Positions 25,008-33,777 of a DNA stretch of 64,000 nt are shown here, in pieces. The position numbers were made by a program, and so were the translations under genes. This DNA is from Lactobacillus sp. ESL0246 (GTDB lineage Bacteria > Bacillota > Bacilli > Lactobacillales > Lactobacillaceae), in contig NZ_REHC01000003.1 of NCBI RefSeq assembly GCF_003692965.1, forward strand, positions 56,679 to 120,678, written 5' to 3'. The notes under the pieces are model-generated. The model saw only the letters and a program-made list of their open reading frames with translations. It did not search any database and was not told the origin of the DNA. Position 1 is the stretch's first letter; each line of letters starts with the position of its first letter.

Positions 25008-26267
25008 ATGTATCAAAAGCCTAAAATGGTTTTAAAGCCGCAGGAACAACTAGTAACACGACTTTTCTTGTCACCTAGGTTAAAACAAAATTTAAAAGTC
25101 TTATCATATAGTAGGCGTGATTTAGTAAACGCCATGAAGGATTTGTGTATTAGCAATCCCTTTGCTAGTTTACGTGGAGCAAAGGCCGAAATGCAAAATT
25201 TAGATTGGATTAGATCACCTGTAAAAGAGAACTTAATTGATCATTTGCTTTGGCAAGTAAATTTGAATAACTGGAAAAGTAAGGATAAGCAAGCCGTTAA
25301 GTTACTAATTTATAATCTAGATCAGGATGGTTATTTGCGAATTTCTCTGAGCGAGATCGCAAGAATGAATGAATTTTCATTACCAGAATTAGAAAAAGCT
25401 CGCACATTGTTACAAACACTTGATCCGCTAGGAATTGGTGCAACCAACCTAAGTGAATGTTTATTAATCCAAGCACTTGAAATTAATGCTTTTAATCCTA
25501 TCGCTTTGCAAATTTTACGTAATAATCAACTACAATTACTAGCCAGTCCTGAAAAATGGAGCTGCTCTGCTTTTTCTCGTATTGAACTAACTAATGCATT
25601 GACTAGTATTCAGTCTCTAAACCCGATTCCTGCTAGTGAGTATGTGAATAATGATAATTCTCAATACTTAGTACCTGATTTAATTTATAAAGTGGAAGAT
25701 GGCCGTTTAACTATTGAAAGTGCTCAGTCGCAATTGCCAGAATTATTGTTTGACGAAAAGGCATTTATTATAATGCAGTCACAGTCTGGTGAAAAGGAAT
25801 ATTTTTCTGCGCAAAAGCGACAATATCTGGAAATGAAACATGCTATTGAAGAAAGGCAGCGGACCATCATAAGACTGGGACAGTATGTTGGGCAATACCA
25901 ACATAAGTTTTTATTAACCTTGCATAAACAAGACTTAAAGCCATTGAGTCTAAGAGAAGTTTCCCAAGCCTTAGGATTAGCTCAAAGTACAATAAGTAGG
26001 GCAATTAAGGATAAATATCTTCAGTGTCAAAATCAAATTTTTAGTTTAAAATTACTTTTTCCACGTTCAGTTACTGAAAATATATCTCAAGAACAGATAG
26101 AGTATAATCTAACCAAAATATTTAAAAATGAAAATCCCCAAAATCCTTTAAGTGATCAACAAATAGTGGATCTTTTTAACAAGCAAGATGTCCATCTGAG
26201 CCGGCGTGTAATTTCAAAGTATCGCCAAAAGCTAGGGATTCCTAATAGTTATAATCGTAAATCCTAA
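25008..26267 (+). CDS. rpoN: RNA polymerase sigma-54 factor RpoN
   Basis: ATG 25008 with AGGAG 8 nt upstream is preferred over GTG 25005. The 419-residue protein is at the short end of the family. Region I near the N-terminus is short (VLKPQEQLVTRLFLSPRLKQ). The core-binding region includes LIDHLLWQVN, LIYNLDQDGYL and LDPLGIGATNLSECLLIQ. A helix-turn-helix (LGLAQSTISRAIKDK) and an RpoN box (LSRRVISKYRQKLGIP, against ARRTVAKYRE in the consensus) recognise the -24 element. It sits last in the operon served by the sigma-54 promoter at 21624, so it probably increases its own expression. No separate promoter fits in the 15-bp gap before it. Confidence 0.93.
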   Translation: MYQKPKMVLKPQEQLVTRLFLSPRLKQNLKVLSYSRRDLVNAMKDLCISNPFASLRGAKAEMQNLDWIRSPVKENLIDHLLWQVNLNNWKSKDKQAVKLLIYNLDQDGYLRISLSEIARMNEFSLPELEKARTLLQTLDPLGIGATNLSECLLIQALEINAFNPIALQILRNNQLQLLASPEKWSCSAFSRIELTNALTSIQSLNPIPASEYVNNDNSQYLVPDLIYKVEDGRLTIESAQSQLPELLFDEKAFIIMQSQSGEKEYFSAQKRQYLEMKHAIEERQRTIIRLGQYVGQYQHKFLLTLHKQDLKPLSLREVSQALGLAQSTISRAIKDKYLQCQNQIFSLKLLFPRSVTENISQEQIEYNLTKIFKNENPQNPLSDQQIVDLFNKQDVHLSRRVISKYRQKLGIPNSYNRKS

Positions 26268-26299
26268 AATTTTAATAATATAAAAGTGCCTGAAAAAAG

Positions 26300-26348
26300 A
26301 AAAGCTGACAAATCTATGTTTATTTAACAAAGATTATCAGCTTTTTAT
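26300..26348. terminator. Convergent terminator between rpoN and the aldo/keto reductase
   Basis: AAAAGCTGA at 26300-26308 pairs with TCAGCTTTT at about 26337-26345, with further pairing of AAATCT and AGATT around the loop. The A- and T-runs allow use in both directions. Confidence 0.75.
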
Positions 26349-26371
26349 TTGTTTTTTGTACTCCCCAATTT

Positions 26372-27313
26372 TTATGGCAAATCATTTCCTGCAGCTAAAT
26401 AAATGTCATACCAATCTTGAGCACTCAATTCAATATTGGCACCTTTTGCACTATCAATAATATGTTCTGGTGTCATGGTACCAATAATTACTTGAATATT
26501 AGCTGGATAGCGTAAAATCCAGGCGGCTGCGATTGCATTTTTAGAGCTCCCTTTTAGCTTGGCTAATTTTTCTAAGGTATCGTTAACTTGCGGAAATTTT
26601 GGATTACCAATAAAGTTACCCTCGATTTGACCGTATTGAAATGGTGACCAAGCTTGAACAGTCATTTGATGCAGTTTTGAATAGTCAAAGATACCACGAT
26701 CGTGGTCAATACTACGATTGTCGGTCATATTAGTATGAATATTAAAATCAATCGGTCCAGTATGCATAACACTGAACTGTAATTGGTTGATCAGTAGTTT
26801 TTGGCTGATGCCAGCTTGTAACAAGTCAACTTGACAGGGATTGAAATTTGAAACCCCAAAATGGCGAACTTTGCCATCTTTTTGCAATTCGTCAAATGCA
26901 GCACCGACTTCTGCAGGATCCATTAGTGCATCAGGACGGTGTAAAAGTAAGCTGTCTAGGTAATCAATATTCATCCGCTTAAGTATGCCATCAACTGCAT
27001 TAATAATATATTGCTTAGAAAAGTCATACCGGGTTGTTTTGTAATCAAGTGTCGGATCTTCATAAATCCCTGTCTTTGATTGAATATAAAAATCTTCTCG
27101 TTTAAGTGAGGACTTCTTTAAGGCATCTCCAAAAACTTCTTCGGACTTTCCATGACCATAAACATCGGCTGAATCAATATAATTAATGCCAACATCATGC
27201 GCTGTTTCTAAGGTCTTGACCGCGCTATCAATAGTTAATTTGTTCATCCGCATAATTCCTAGCGCAATCGCTGAACTAGTAAAACTCGTGTTACCAATCT
27301 TAATTTGTTTCAT
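26372..27313 (-). CDS. Aldo/keto reductase
   Basis: This 313-residue NADPH-dependent oxidoreductase has the TIM-barrel AKR fold. GINYIDSADVYGHGKSEEVFG supplies the conserved Asp and catalytic Tyr, with Lys in FYIQSKTG and His in DSLLLHRPD. VRHFGVSNFNP and a C-terminal cofactor loop (ANIQVIIGTMTPEHI) complete the signature, closest to the YdhF-like group. AAAGGAGG directly precedes the ATG. A perfect cre motif lies 46 bp upstream (27359-27373), so carbon catabolite control is likely. The physiological substrate is unknown. Confidence 0.92.
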   Translation of the reverse strand: MKQIKIGNTSFTSSAIALGIMRMNKLTIDSAVKTLETAHDVGINYIDSADVYGHGKSEEVFGDALKKSSLKREDFYIQSKTGIYEDPTLDYKTTRYDFSKQYIINAVDGILKRMNIDYLDSLLLHRPDALMDPAEVGAAFDELQKDGKVRHFGVSNFNPCQVDLLQAGISQKLLINQLQFSVMHTGPIDFNIHTNMTDNRSIDHDRGIFDYSKLHQMTVQAWSPFQYGQIEGNFIGNPKFPQVNDTLEKLAKLKGSSKNAIAAAWILRYPANIQVIIGTMTPEHIIDSAKGANIELSAQDWYDIYLAAGNDLP

Positions 27314-27358
27314 AATTTACCTCCTTTCTTAAGTATACGCCAAATTTGCTTAAATCAT

Positions 27359-27373
27359 TTGGAAACGATTGCA
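27359..27373. promoter_or_regulatory. Catabolite-responsive element (cre), CcpA site
   Basis: TTGGAAACGATTGCA matches every position of the degenerate Gram-positive consensus WTGNAANCGNWNNCW. It lies between the divergent aldo/keto reductase (46 bp from its ATG) and cas9 (126 bp from its ATG), so it could affect either or both. Confidence 0.65.
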
Positions 27374-27498
27374 AACAACTATCAAGTAAAGTAAAAATAA
27401 TTGCTGTTTTTCAAAAATTAATAGTGAATGCGTTATCTTTTAGAGTTATTATAATAAAAACAAATAAATTAAATGTGTTTTTAGAAGGGGGTCTTGTA

Positions 27499-30400
27499 AT
27501 GACTAAATTAAATGATGATTATATTTTAGGTCTCGATATCGGGACAAATTCTTGTGGTTGGGCTGTTACTGATAAAAAAAATAACTTATTGAAATTGCGC
27601 GGCAAAACTGCTTTGGGTTCGCACTTATTTGAGGAAGGTCATTCAGCAGCTGACCGGCGTGGTTTTAGAACAACCAGAAGACGACTTAAACGTAGAAAGT
27701 GGCGTTTAGGACTATTAGAAGAAATTTTTGCTGAGGAAATGGCACAAGTAGATCCGAGCTTTTTTGTACGATTACATAAATCTTGGATTTCACCATTAGA
27801 TAAAATGCGTACCAAGTACCCAGCAATTGTTTTTCCAACGGCAGAGGAAGATAGCGAGTTTTATAAGAAATATCCGACGATTTATCATTTACGACATGCT
27901 TTAATGACTGAGGATAAGCGCTTTGATTTGCGTGAGATTTTCTTAGCGATTCATCATATTGTTAAATATCGTGGTAATTTCTTGCAAGACACGTCTATTA
28001 ATAACTTTAATGCTTCAAAGATTGATGTGGGTCCTGTTTTAAGTGATTTAAATAATAGTTATCGTCAATTAACAGATGAGAATCTGGATTCAATTCAGTT
28101 TAAAATTGAAAATGCAGGACAAATTGAAGCTGTGATTCGCGGTCAAGATGATGAGCGTACTCTGTATAAGTCAGATAAGGTTAAGAAGATCGCACAGTTA
28201 TTAGTTGATTCAAGTGACAAAGCAGCTAAGAATGTTGCTAAGCAAGTTGCCAATGCCATAATGGGTTACAAGACACAATTTGAGACAATTTTAAATAAAG
28301 AAATTGATAAAATCGATAAAGGAAGTTGGGAATTTAAACTAACCGACGCAGATGCAGATGACAAATTGGAATCGTTTTTAACTGAGCTAAATGAGCAAGA
28401 GGAAACAATTATTGCCGAAATTCGTAAGTTGTTTGGCGCAATTACATTAAGTAACATTGTTTATGAAGGGATGACTTTATCAGAATCCATGGTGGAAAAA
28501 TATAACCAGCATGGTAATGATTACAAGCTACTTAAAAGTGTGGATAAGAATCATCATGATAAGCAAAAAGCTGAAAATCTAAGACTTGCCTATGATTTAT
28601 ACGTTAATTATCGTCATGGACGATTACTTGAAGCTAAAACAACATTAAAAAAATGGCATAAGGGTAGTGGTGTTTTAAGTAAAGAGGAATTTTATAAAAT
28701 AGTCCAAGATAATCTCGATGATTCTGAAGCATCTACCCAAATTATCCAAGAAATTGAACAGGATAAGTTTATGCCTAAACAGCGAATTAACAGTAATGGT
28801 GTAATTCCTTATCAGCTTCATCAAATTGAGCTTGATCAAATTATTGCAATGCAGAGTAAATACTATCCATTTTTGGCTGAATCAAATCCAGTTGAAGGGC
28901 ATTTAAAGCAGGCTCCTTATAAACTTGATGAGTTAGTAAGATTCAGAGTGCCATATTATGTTGGCCCAATGATCACTACTGATCAACAAAAAGAAACATC
29001 AAATAAAAATTTTGCATGGATGATTCGCAAAAGCGATGACGCGATAACACCGTGGAACTTTGAACAAGTAGTAGATACTCATCAATCGGCCAGAAAATTC
29101 ATCACACGCATGACAATTAAGGATACCTATTTACTTGGTGAAGATGTTTTACCTGCTAATAGTTTGTTGTACCAAAAATATGAAGTTTTGAATGAACTTA
29201 ATAATGTTAAAATCAATAAAAAGCGACTTGATCCCCAACTAAAGCAGGCTATTTATAATGATTTGTTTATGCAAAACAAAATAGTTAAAGTTGAAGAATT
29301 AACTAATTATTTAAAACAAAATCAACATCTTGAATACATTGAAATTAAAGGCTTAGCCGATCCTAAAAAATTTAATTCTAGTTTATCTAGTTATCATAAG
29401 CTTAAAAAAATGAAGCTTTTTGATAAGCAACTTGATGATCCTAATTATCAAGCAGATTTTGAAAAAATAATCGAATTATCTTCGATTTTTGAAGATAAAA
29501 AGATACGTCAAGCAGAATTGCATACAATTAAGTGGTTAACAGAAGAACAAATTAAAGCTTTAGCCAATTGGCATCTAAAAGGTTGGGGGCGTTTATCAAA
29601 GAAATTATTGCAAGAACTACATGATAGCAATAAGAAAAATATTATTGAATTGTTGTGGGCTAGTGAAAATAACTTTATGCAAATTGTTACACAGCCAGAC
29701 TTTAAAGCAGCAATTACTAAAGAAAATGCCCAAGTTACTGAAGATAATGGAATTGAAGCTATTTTAGCTGATGCATATACTTCACCTGCTAATAAGAAGG
29801 CAATTAGGCAAGTAATAAAAGTAGTTGATGATGTTGTCAAAGCAGCTGATGGCAAGGCTCCGGCACAATTTGCAATTGAATTTACACGTGAGCCTGATAA
29901 AAATCCAAAGTTGTCCCAATTAAGAGGTAGTAAATTACTCAAAGCTTATCAAGATACTGCAAAGGAAATTGTAGATAAAGACCTAGTTAATTCTTTGAAG
30001 AATAACATGACTGCTCGAAAACTAGATCAAGATAAGTATTTCCTCTATTTCATGCAGGGTGGCAGGGATGCATACACTGGTAAAAAAATTAATATTGATG
30101 AAATTACATCACGATATGAAATAGATCATATTTTACCGCAGTCATTTGTCAAAGATGATTCATTAGATAATCGTGTTTTAACTTCTAAGGCACTAAATGC
30201 AGCAAAATCTGATGATGTGCCATATAAGCATTTTGCTAATAAAAGTATAGCCGATATTAATATGACCGTAGGTGAAATGTGGAAAAAATGGCAGGAAGAT
30301 GGCTTAATTACTAAACGTAAGCTAGGGAACCTTTTACTAGATCCTGACCATATAAGTAAATACCAACGTTCTGGATTTATTAATAGACAATTAGTTGAAA

Positions 30401-31689
30401 CAAGCCAAATTATTAAACTGGTTTCAGTTATATTGCAAAGCAAATATCCTGATTCTGAAATTGTTGTGGTTAAGGCCAGTTATAATTCTGCTTTACGTAA
30501 AAGGTTACAGTTATATAAGAGTAGAGCGGTTAATGATTATCATCATGCACTTGATGCTTATCTGTCAGTTATTTGCGCTAACTTCTTGTATCAAGTTTAT
30601 CCAAAATTACGACCGTTCTTTGTTTATGGAAAATTCAAAAAGTTTAAAGAAAGTGAAAAAGTACAAGATGAAACTATTGAACAGGTAAAGACTTTTAGTT
30701 TCATTTGGCCATTATTGCAAAAAGATACTAAAGAGCGAAAAGCACCGGAAGAGATTCGAGAAAACAACAGCAATCAGATCGTCTTTTATAAACATCCAGA
30801 TATTTTTGACAAATTACGAAAAGCTTATAATTATAAATATATGTTAGTATCACGTGAAACCACTTCAGAAGATCAAGCAATGTTTAATATGACTATTTAT
30901 CCACGTGCTGAGCGCGATACTGCTAAAACTAGAAGCCTAATTCCGAAAGGTGAAGGATTAGATACTAAAATTTATGGTGGTTATAGTGGAAATACTGATG
31001 CCTACATGGCTCTTGTTAAAATTACTAGTATAAAAGATACTATCTATCGGGTAGTAGGAGTACCAATGCGCGGTCTTGCGGATCTTAAGAAGGCTAAAAA
31101 AGTTGGAAATTATAATGGGGTTCTTAAGCAAATCTTAGAGCCCTTAATAATGTATGACAAAAAAGGAAAACCTAAACGTGGTGTGAAAAGCTTTACAATT
31201 CTTGCTGGGCATTTATTAAATAAACAAGTAGTCATTGATGGTGATCGAAAATTTGCACTGTCAAGTTCGGCATATATGTATAATGCAAAACAATTGACCT
31301 TATCGCAAGAGACAATGCGGATTGTTTCCGGCCACATTGAGAAAACTGAAGACAAAGATACACTATTTATCTCTGCTTATGATGAAATTTTAGCAAAAGT
31401 TCATAAATATTTACCATTGTATAATATTAATAAGTTTATAGAAGGTTTAGACCAGGGGCGCGAAAAATTTATTAATCTCGAAACTAACGATAAAGCGAAA
31501 ATTTTGAAAGAATTGTTGAATGGATTACATGACAATTCTCAATTTGGTAATCTTAAAGCAATTGGAATTAAAACTCCATTTGGTATGATGCAAATAGCGA
31601 ATGGTATTATACTTTCATCTAATGCTAAGCTGATTTTTCAATCACCAACTGGTTTATTTGAAAAGAGAGTTAAAGTTACGGATTTATAA
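27499..31689 (+). CDS. cas9: CRISPR-associated endonuclease Cas9 (type II-A)
   Basis: The start is ATG 27499 behind AGAAGGGGG, so the protein opens MTKLNDDYILGLDIGTNSCG; the frame is open 51 codons further upstream without a start signal. At 1396 residues it is typical of subtype II-A. Catalytic positions are all present: RuvC-I D13, RuvC-II E794 (FAIEFTREP), HNH D876-H877 (EIDHILPQSF), and RuvC-III H1016 and D1019 (YHHALDAYLSVI). An arginine-rich bridge helix (RRGFRTTRRRLKRRKWRLG) follows RuvC-I. A recognition lobe lies between, and a PAM-interacting region makes up the C-terminus. No frameshift is visible. A TATAAT at 27450-27455 may be its -10, with a poor -35. It cleaves double-stranded DNA under guidance of crRNA and tracrRNA. 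Confidence 0.97.
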   Translation: MTKLNDDYILGLDIGTNSCGWAVTDKKNNLLKLRGKTALGSHLFEEGHSAADRRGFRTTRRRLKRRKWRLGLLEEIFAEEMAQVDPSFFVRLHKSWISPLDKMRTKYPAIVFPTAEEDSEFYKKYPTIYHLRHALMTEDKRFDLREIFLAIHHIVKYRGNFLQDTSINNFNASKIDVGPVLSDLNNSYRQLTDENLDSIQFKIENAGQIEAVIRGQDDERTLYKSDKVKKIAQLLVDSSDKAAKNVAKQVANAIMGYKTQFETILNKEIDKIDKGSWEFKLTDADADDKLESFLTELNEQEETIIAEIRKLFGAITLSNIVYEGMTLSESMVEKYNQHGNDYKLLKSVDKNHHDKQKAENLRLAYDLYVNYRHGRLLEAKTTLKKWHKGSGVLSKEEFYKIVQDNLDDSEASTQIIQEIEQDKFMPKQRINSNGVIPYQLHQIELDQIIAMQSKYYPFLAESNPVEGHLKQAPYKLDELVRFRVPYYVGPMITTDQQKETSNKNFAWMIRKSDDAITPWNFEQVVDTHQSARKFITRMTIKDTYLLGEDVLPANSLLYQKYEVLNELNNVKINKKRLDPQLKQAIYNDLFMQNKIVKVEELTNYLKQNQHLEYIEIKGLADPKKFNSSLSSYHKLKKMKLFDKQLDDPNYQADFEKIIELSSIFEDKKIRQAELHTIKWLTEEQIKALANWHLKGWGRLSKKLLQELHDSNKKNIIELLWASENNFMQIVTQPDFKAAITKENAQVTEDNGIEAILADAYTSPANKKAIRQVIKVVDDVVKAADGKAPAQFAIEFTREPDKNPKLSQLRGSKLLKAYQDTAKEIVDKDLVNSLKNNMTARKLDQDKYFLYFMQGGRDAYTGKKINIDEITSRYEIDHILPQSFVKDDSLDNRVLTSKALNAAKSDDVPYKHFANKSIADINMTVGEMWKKWQEDGLITKRKLGNLLLDPDHISKYQRSGFINRQLVETSQIIKLVSVILQSKYPDSEIVVVKASYNSALRKRLQLYKSRAVNDYHHALDAYLSVICANFLYQVYPKLRPFFVYGKFKKFKESEKVQDETIEQVKTFSFIWPLLQKDTKERKAPEEIRENNSNQIVFYKHPDIFDKLRKAYNYKYMLVSRETTSEDQAMFNMTIYPRAERDTAKTRSLIPKGEGLDTKIYGGYSGNTDAYMALVKITSIKDTIYRVVGVPMRGLADLKKAKKVGNYNGVLKQILEPLIMYDKKGKPKRGVKSFTILAGHLLNKQVVIDGDRKFALSSSAYMYNAKQLTLSQETMRIVSGHIEKTEDKDTLFISAYDEILAKVHKYLPLYNINKFIEGLDQGREKFINLETNDKAKILKELLNGLHDNSQFGNLKAIGIKTPFGMMQIANGIILSSNAKLIFQSPTGLFEKRVKVTDL

Positions 31690-31697
31690 AGTAAAAA

Positions 31698-31728
31698 AAG
31701 GGAACCGAAAAATCCGGTTCCCTTTTTT
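31698..31728 (+). terminator. Terminator of cas9
   Basis: GGGAACCG and CGGTTCCC form an 8-bp stem (31700-31722) followed by six T residues. It lies 10 bp after the cas9 stop and backs onto the tracrRNA terminator, so the two opposing transcripts end within about 10 bp of each other. Confidence 0.88.
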
Positions 31729-31734
31729 GTGTAT

Positions 31735-31872
31735 AAAAAAGCCTCCGCTATAGAGCTGAGGTAGGACGATAAATATCGCGTTAAAACTTACATCTAACGA
31801 TGCTTGTTTGATTTTAAAATTTGGTTGTTAGATCAATGATGATCAGAAATCATCTGTCAGGAGCTACCTGAC
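31735..31872 (-). ncRNA. tracrRNA (trans-activating CRISPR RNA)
   Basis: On the minus strand the complement of 31823-31848 is an anti-repeat to repeat positions 10-35. The one base that differs gives a G-U wobble. A lower stem (UAAAAU against repeat GUUUUA) continues after an internal bulge. Next come a nexus-like hairpin (GCAUC GUUA GAUGU, near 31796-31809), a second stem (CGAUA/UAUCG, near 31768-31779) and a terminator stem (CCUC-GCU/AGC-GGAGG, 31741-31760) ending in U6. TATAAT (31884-31879) and TTGCAT (31906-31901) at a 16-bp spacing place the start near 31872. The RNA pairs with the pre-crRNA, directs RNase III processing and is a structural part of the Cas9 complex. Confidence 0.88.
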
Positions 31873-31878
31873 GACTAC

Positions 31879-31906
31879 ATTATAACATTTTTAGTAAAAG
31901 ATGCAA
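31879..31906 (-). promoter_or_regulatory. tracrRNA promoter overlapping the cas1 ribosome site
   Basis: On the minus strand TTGCAT (31906-31901), a 16-bp spacer and TATAAT (31884-31879). The -35 hexamer shares two bases with the cas1 ribosome site AAGGAGGA (31905-31912) on the other strand. RNA polymerase here would start transcription away from cas1. Confidence 0.75.
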
Positions 31907-31917
31907 GGAGGAATTCT

Positions 31918-32829
31918 ATGGGATGGCGTTCTGTAATTATTACCCAACATGCGAAATTAACTTATACAATGAACATGATGGTTGTACAAACGCGTGATGG
32001 TATTAATCAAATACCAATTGCAGATATTAATCTACTACTAGTTTCAACGACACAAGCAGTAATTTCGAGTGCATTGATTAGTAAACTAGCGCAAAATCAG
32101 ACAAAAGTAATCTTTGTGGATGAAAAGAGTAATCCAGTAACTGAGACGGTTGATTATTATCCAGGTGCTAGGAAAGAGGAGAAGTTGATTAAACAAGTCA
32201 ATTGGGATCAGGATAGTAAAGAAAAACTTTGGACGAAGATTGTTAATAAAAAAATCACCAATCAGATAAAGGTTTTAGAAAATTATCACTTGAATACCCA
32301 AACTGTTTATGATGAACTGAATCAATTGGAATTAAATGATTGCAGTAATCGTGAAGCGGCTGCTGCAAGAAAATATTTTATGATATTGTTTGACAAGACC
32401 TTTGTTCGCCGTAATCCATGTGCAATTAATGCTGCTCTTGATTATGGTTATGCAATTCTACTGTCGAGTTTTAACCGTGAAATTGCAATTAATGGTTATT
32501 CTACTTATTTAGGAATTCATCACTGCTCTGAAGAAAATCAATTTAATTTGGCATCAGATTTAATGGAACCATTTAGACCATTTGTCGATTATTGGGTTAA
32601 GGCTAATGAGAAAATCAAGGAGTTAACGCCAGATATTAAGTATGGATTAGTTGAACTATTGAGTTTGGAAATTAATTTTAATGGTAAAAAGACGTTGTTA
32701 ACTAATGCGATTGCAGACTACACACGCCATTGTTTAACTTTTCTAAGTAATGATAATTGCGGGTTACCAGAAATGGAGATGAATTTAACAAATGAGGTAC
32801 CGAATAATGCGTTTAATGATAATGTTTGA
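31918..32829 (+). CDS. cas1: CRISPR integrase Cas1 (type II)
   Basis: This 303-residue Cas1 begins MGWRSVIITQHAKLTY, the usual opening of type II-A Cas1. Its metal-binding residues fit the family (AAAARKYF helix, GIHHCSEENQFNLASDLMEP with the catalytic His and Glu/Asp, followed by FRPFVDYWV). AAGGAGGA precedes the ATG. Cas1 and Cas2 form the complex that inserts new spacers at the leader end of the array. The gene runs into cas2 with a 38-bp overlap. Whether it has its own promoter is unclear, since a terminator follows cas9. Confidence 0.95.
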   Translation: MGWRSVIITQHAKLTYTMNMMVVQTRDGINQIPIADINLLLVSTTQAVISSALISKLAQNQTKVIFVDEKSNPVTETVDYYPGARKEEKLIKQVNWDQDSKEKLWTKIVNKKITNQIKVLENYHLNTQTVYDELNQLELNDCSNREAAAARKYFMILFDKTFVRRNPCAINAALDYGYAILLSSFNREIAINGYSTYLGIHHCSEENQFNLASDLMEPFRPFVDYWVKANEKIKELTPDIKYGLVELLSLEINFNGKKTLLTNAIADYTRHCLTFLSNDNCGLPEMEMNLTNEVPNNAFNDNV

Positions 32830-33112
32830 TTTGCCAACGGAAACAGCACAACAAAGAAAGGAATATAGACAATTTCGTAAGAAGTTAATTAATGAGGGAT
32901 TTTTGATGATGCAGTATTCTGTTTATGTTCGCGTTTGTGTGACGCGACAGACGGCACAATTTTTAGAAAAGAGAGTCAAAAAGTTTTTGCCTAAAGGCGG
33001 TATAGTACAGTCATTAATGGTCACGGAAAAGCAATATAACGATATGCACTTTTTGGTAGGGAAACCTATAGAAGATGTACGCAATATGTCGGATAGGACA
33101 GTGATTTTATGA
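32792..33112 (+). CDS. cas2: CRISPR adaptation protein Cas2
   Basis: This 106-residue protein begins MRYRIMRLMIMFDLPTETAQ, the canonical type II-A Cas2 start with the conserved Asp of the first beta-strand (FDLP). YRQFRKKLINEGFLMMQYSV continues the ferredoxin-like fold. It is the scaffold dimer of the Cas1-Cas2 integration complex. It overlaps cas1 by 38 bp and csn2 by 4 bp, so the adaptation genes are translationally coupled. Confidence 0.95.
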   Translation: MRYRIMRLMIMFDLPTETAQQRKEYRQFRKKLINEGFLMMQYSVYVRVCVTRQTAQFLEKRVKKFLPKGGIVQSLMVTEKQYNDMHFLVGKPIEDVRNMSDRTVIL

Positions 33113-33777
33113 TTTTATCGTATTTGACTCACAAGAAATGGGTACTGACTAACTCTGGAATAAAAATTATTGCCACGCAAAGTCCAATTGCTTTTCGTAA
33201 TTTAGTGCAGGCATTTCAGTGTCAGAATGAAATGCTAATTTGTGCAGATGACAGTTATGATTCACTTGATATTGCTAAAACATTTGATTTTGTTGGTGAT
33301 CCACTTTTGAGTGATAATATAATTAAAAAATACATGTCAAATATTTTAAATAGTTATATTGCTAATATTAACGAAAATAATCGAAATCAAATTTTTGTTG
33401 CATTGCAAAATTTAGAGGGAGCTATTGATGATTCATTAATGCTGGAAGATTTACCATTAATAATTGAGTTTGATGATGATTTGAAAAAACTTTTAAAATT
33501 TGTTGATTTACACATAGATTCTAAATTTACTAAGAATCCATATGCTATAATAGATCTGGTTCTGAAAATTCATCAATCATGTAACTTGAAATCGATCCCT
33601 GTGATGTGTAATTTGACACACTATTTAGAACGGGATCAATTGATAGAGTTATCAAGTTTAGCTCAACAAATGAATAGGATGGTAGTCCTTTTAGAATTTA
33701 CATCCCCAGATTTATTGGTTGTACCTGAGGGTGTGCAATTTTATTATATTGATCAGGATCTAATCGATTTGTACTGA
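33109..33777 (+). CDS. csn2: Type II-A adaptation protein Csn2
   Basis: The product is 222 residues, matching the short Csn2 form. The N-terminus (LTHKKWVLTNSGIKIIATQS) and phrases such as FRNLVQAFQCQNEMLICADD and VPVMCNLTHYL-like NLTHYLERDQLIELSSLAQQ follow the family. Csn2 forms a tetrameric ring around double-stranded DNA ends and is needed for spacer acquisition. Its presence defines subtype II-A. The stop codon TGA (33775-33777) is part of the apparent -35 element of the array promoter. Confidence 0.93.
   Translation: MILSYLTHKKWVLTNSGIKIIATQSPIAFRNLVQAFQCQNEMLICADDSYDSLDIAKTFDFVGDPLLSDNIIKKYMSNILNSYIANINENNRNQIFVALQNLEGAIDDSLMLEDLPLIIEFDDDLKKLLKFVDLHIDSKFTKNPYAIIDLVLKIHQSCNLKSIPVMCNLTHYLERDQLIELSSLAQQMNRMVVLLEFTSPDLLVVPEGVQFYYIDQDLIDLY

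Noticed and set aside
27346..27498. Upstream extension of cas9 by 51 codons
   Set aside because: No ribosome site precedes the upstream ATG. The extension covers the cre motif and a TATAAT box, and the protein from 27499 starts like other Cas9 proteins.
29508..29942. 144-codon minus-strand ORF within cas9, and other antisense ORFs in cas9
   Set aside because: They oppose strongly conserved RuvC/HNH coding sequence and lack ribosome sites.
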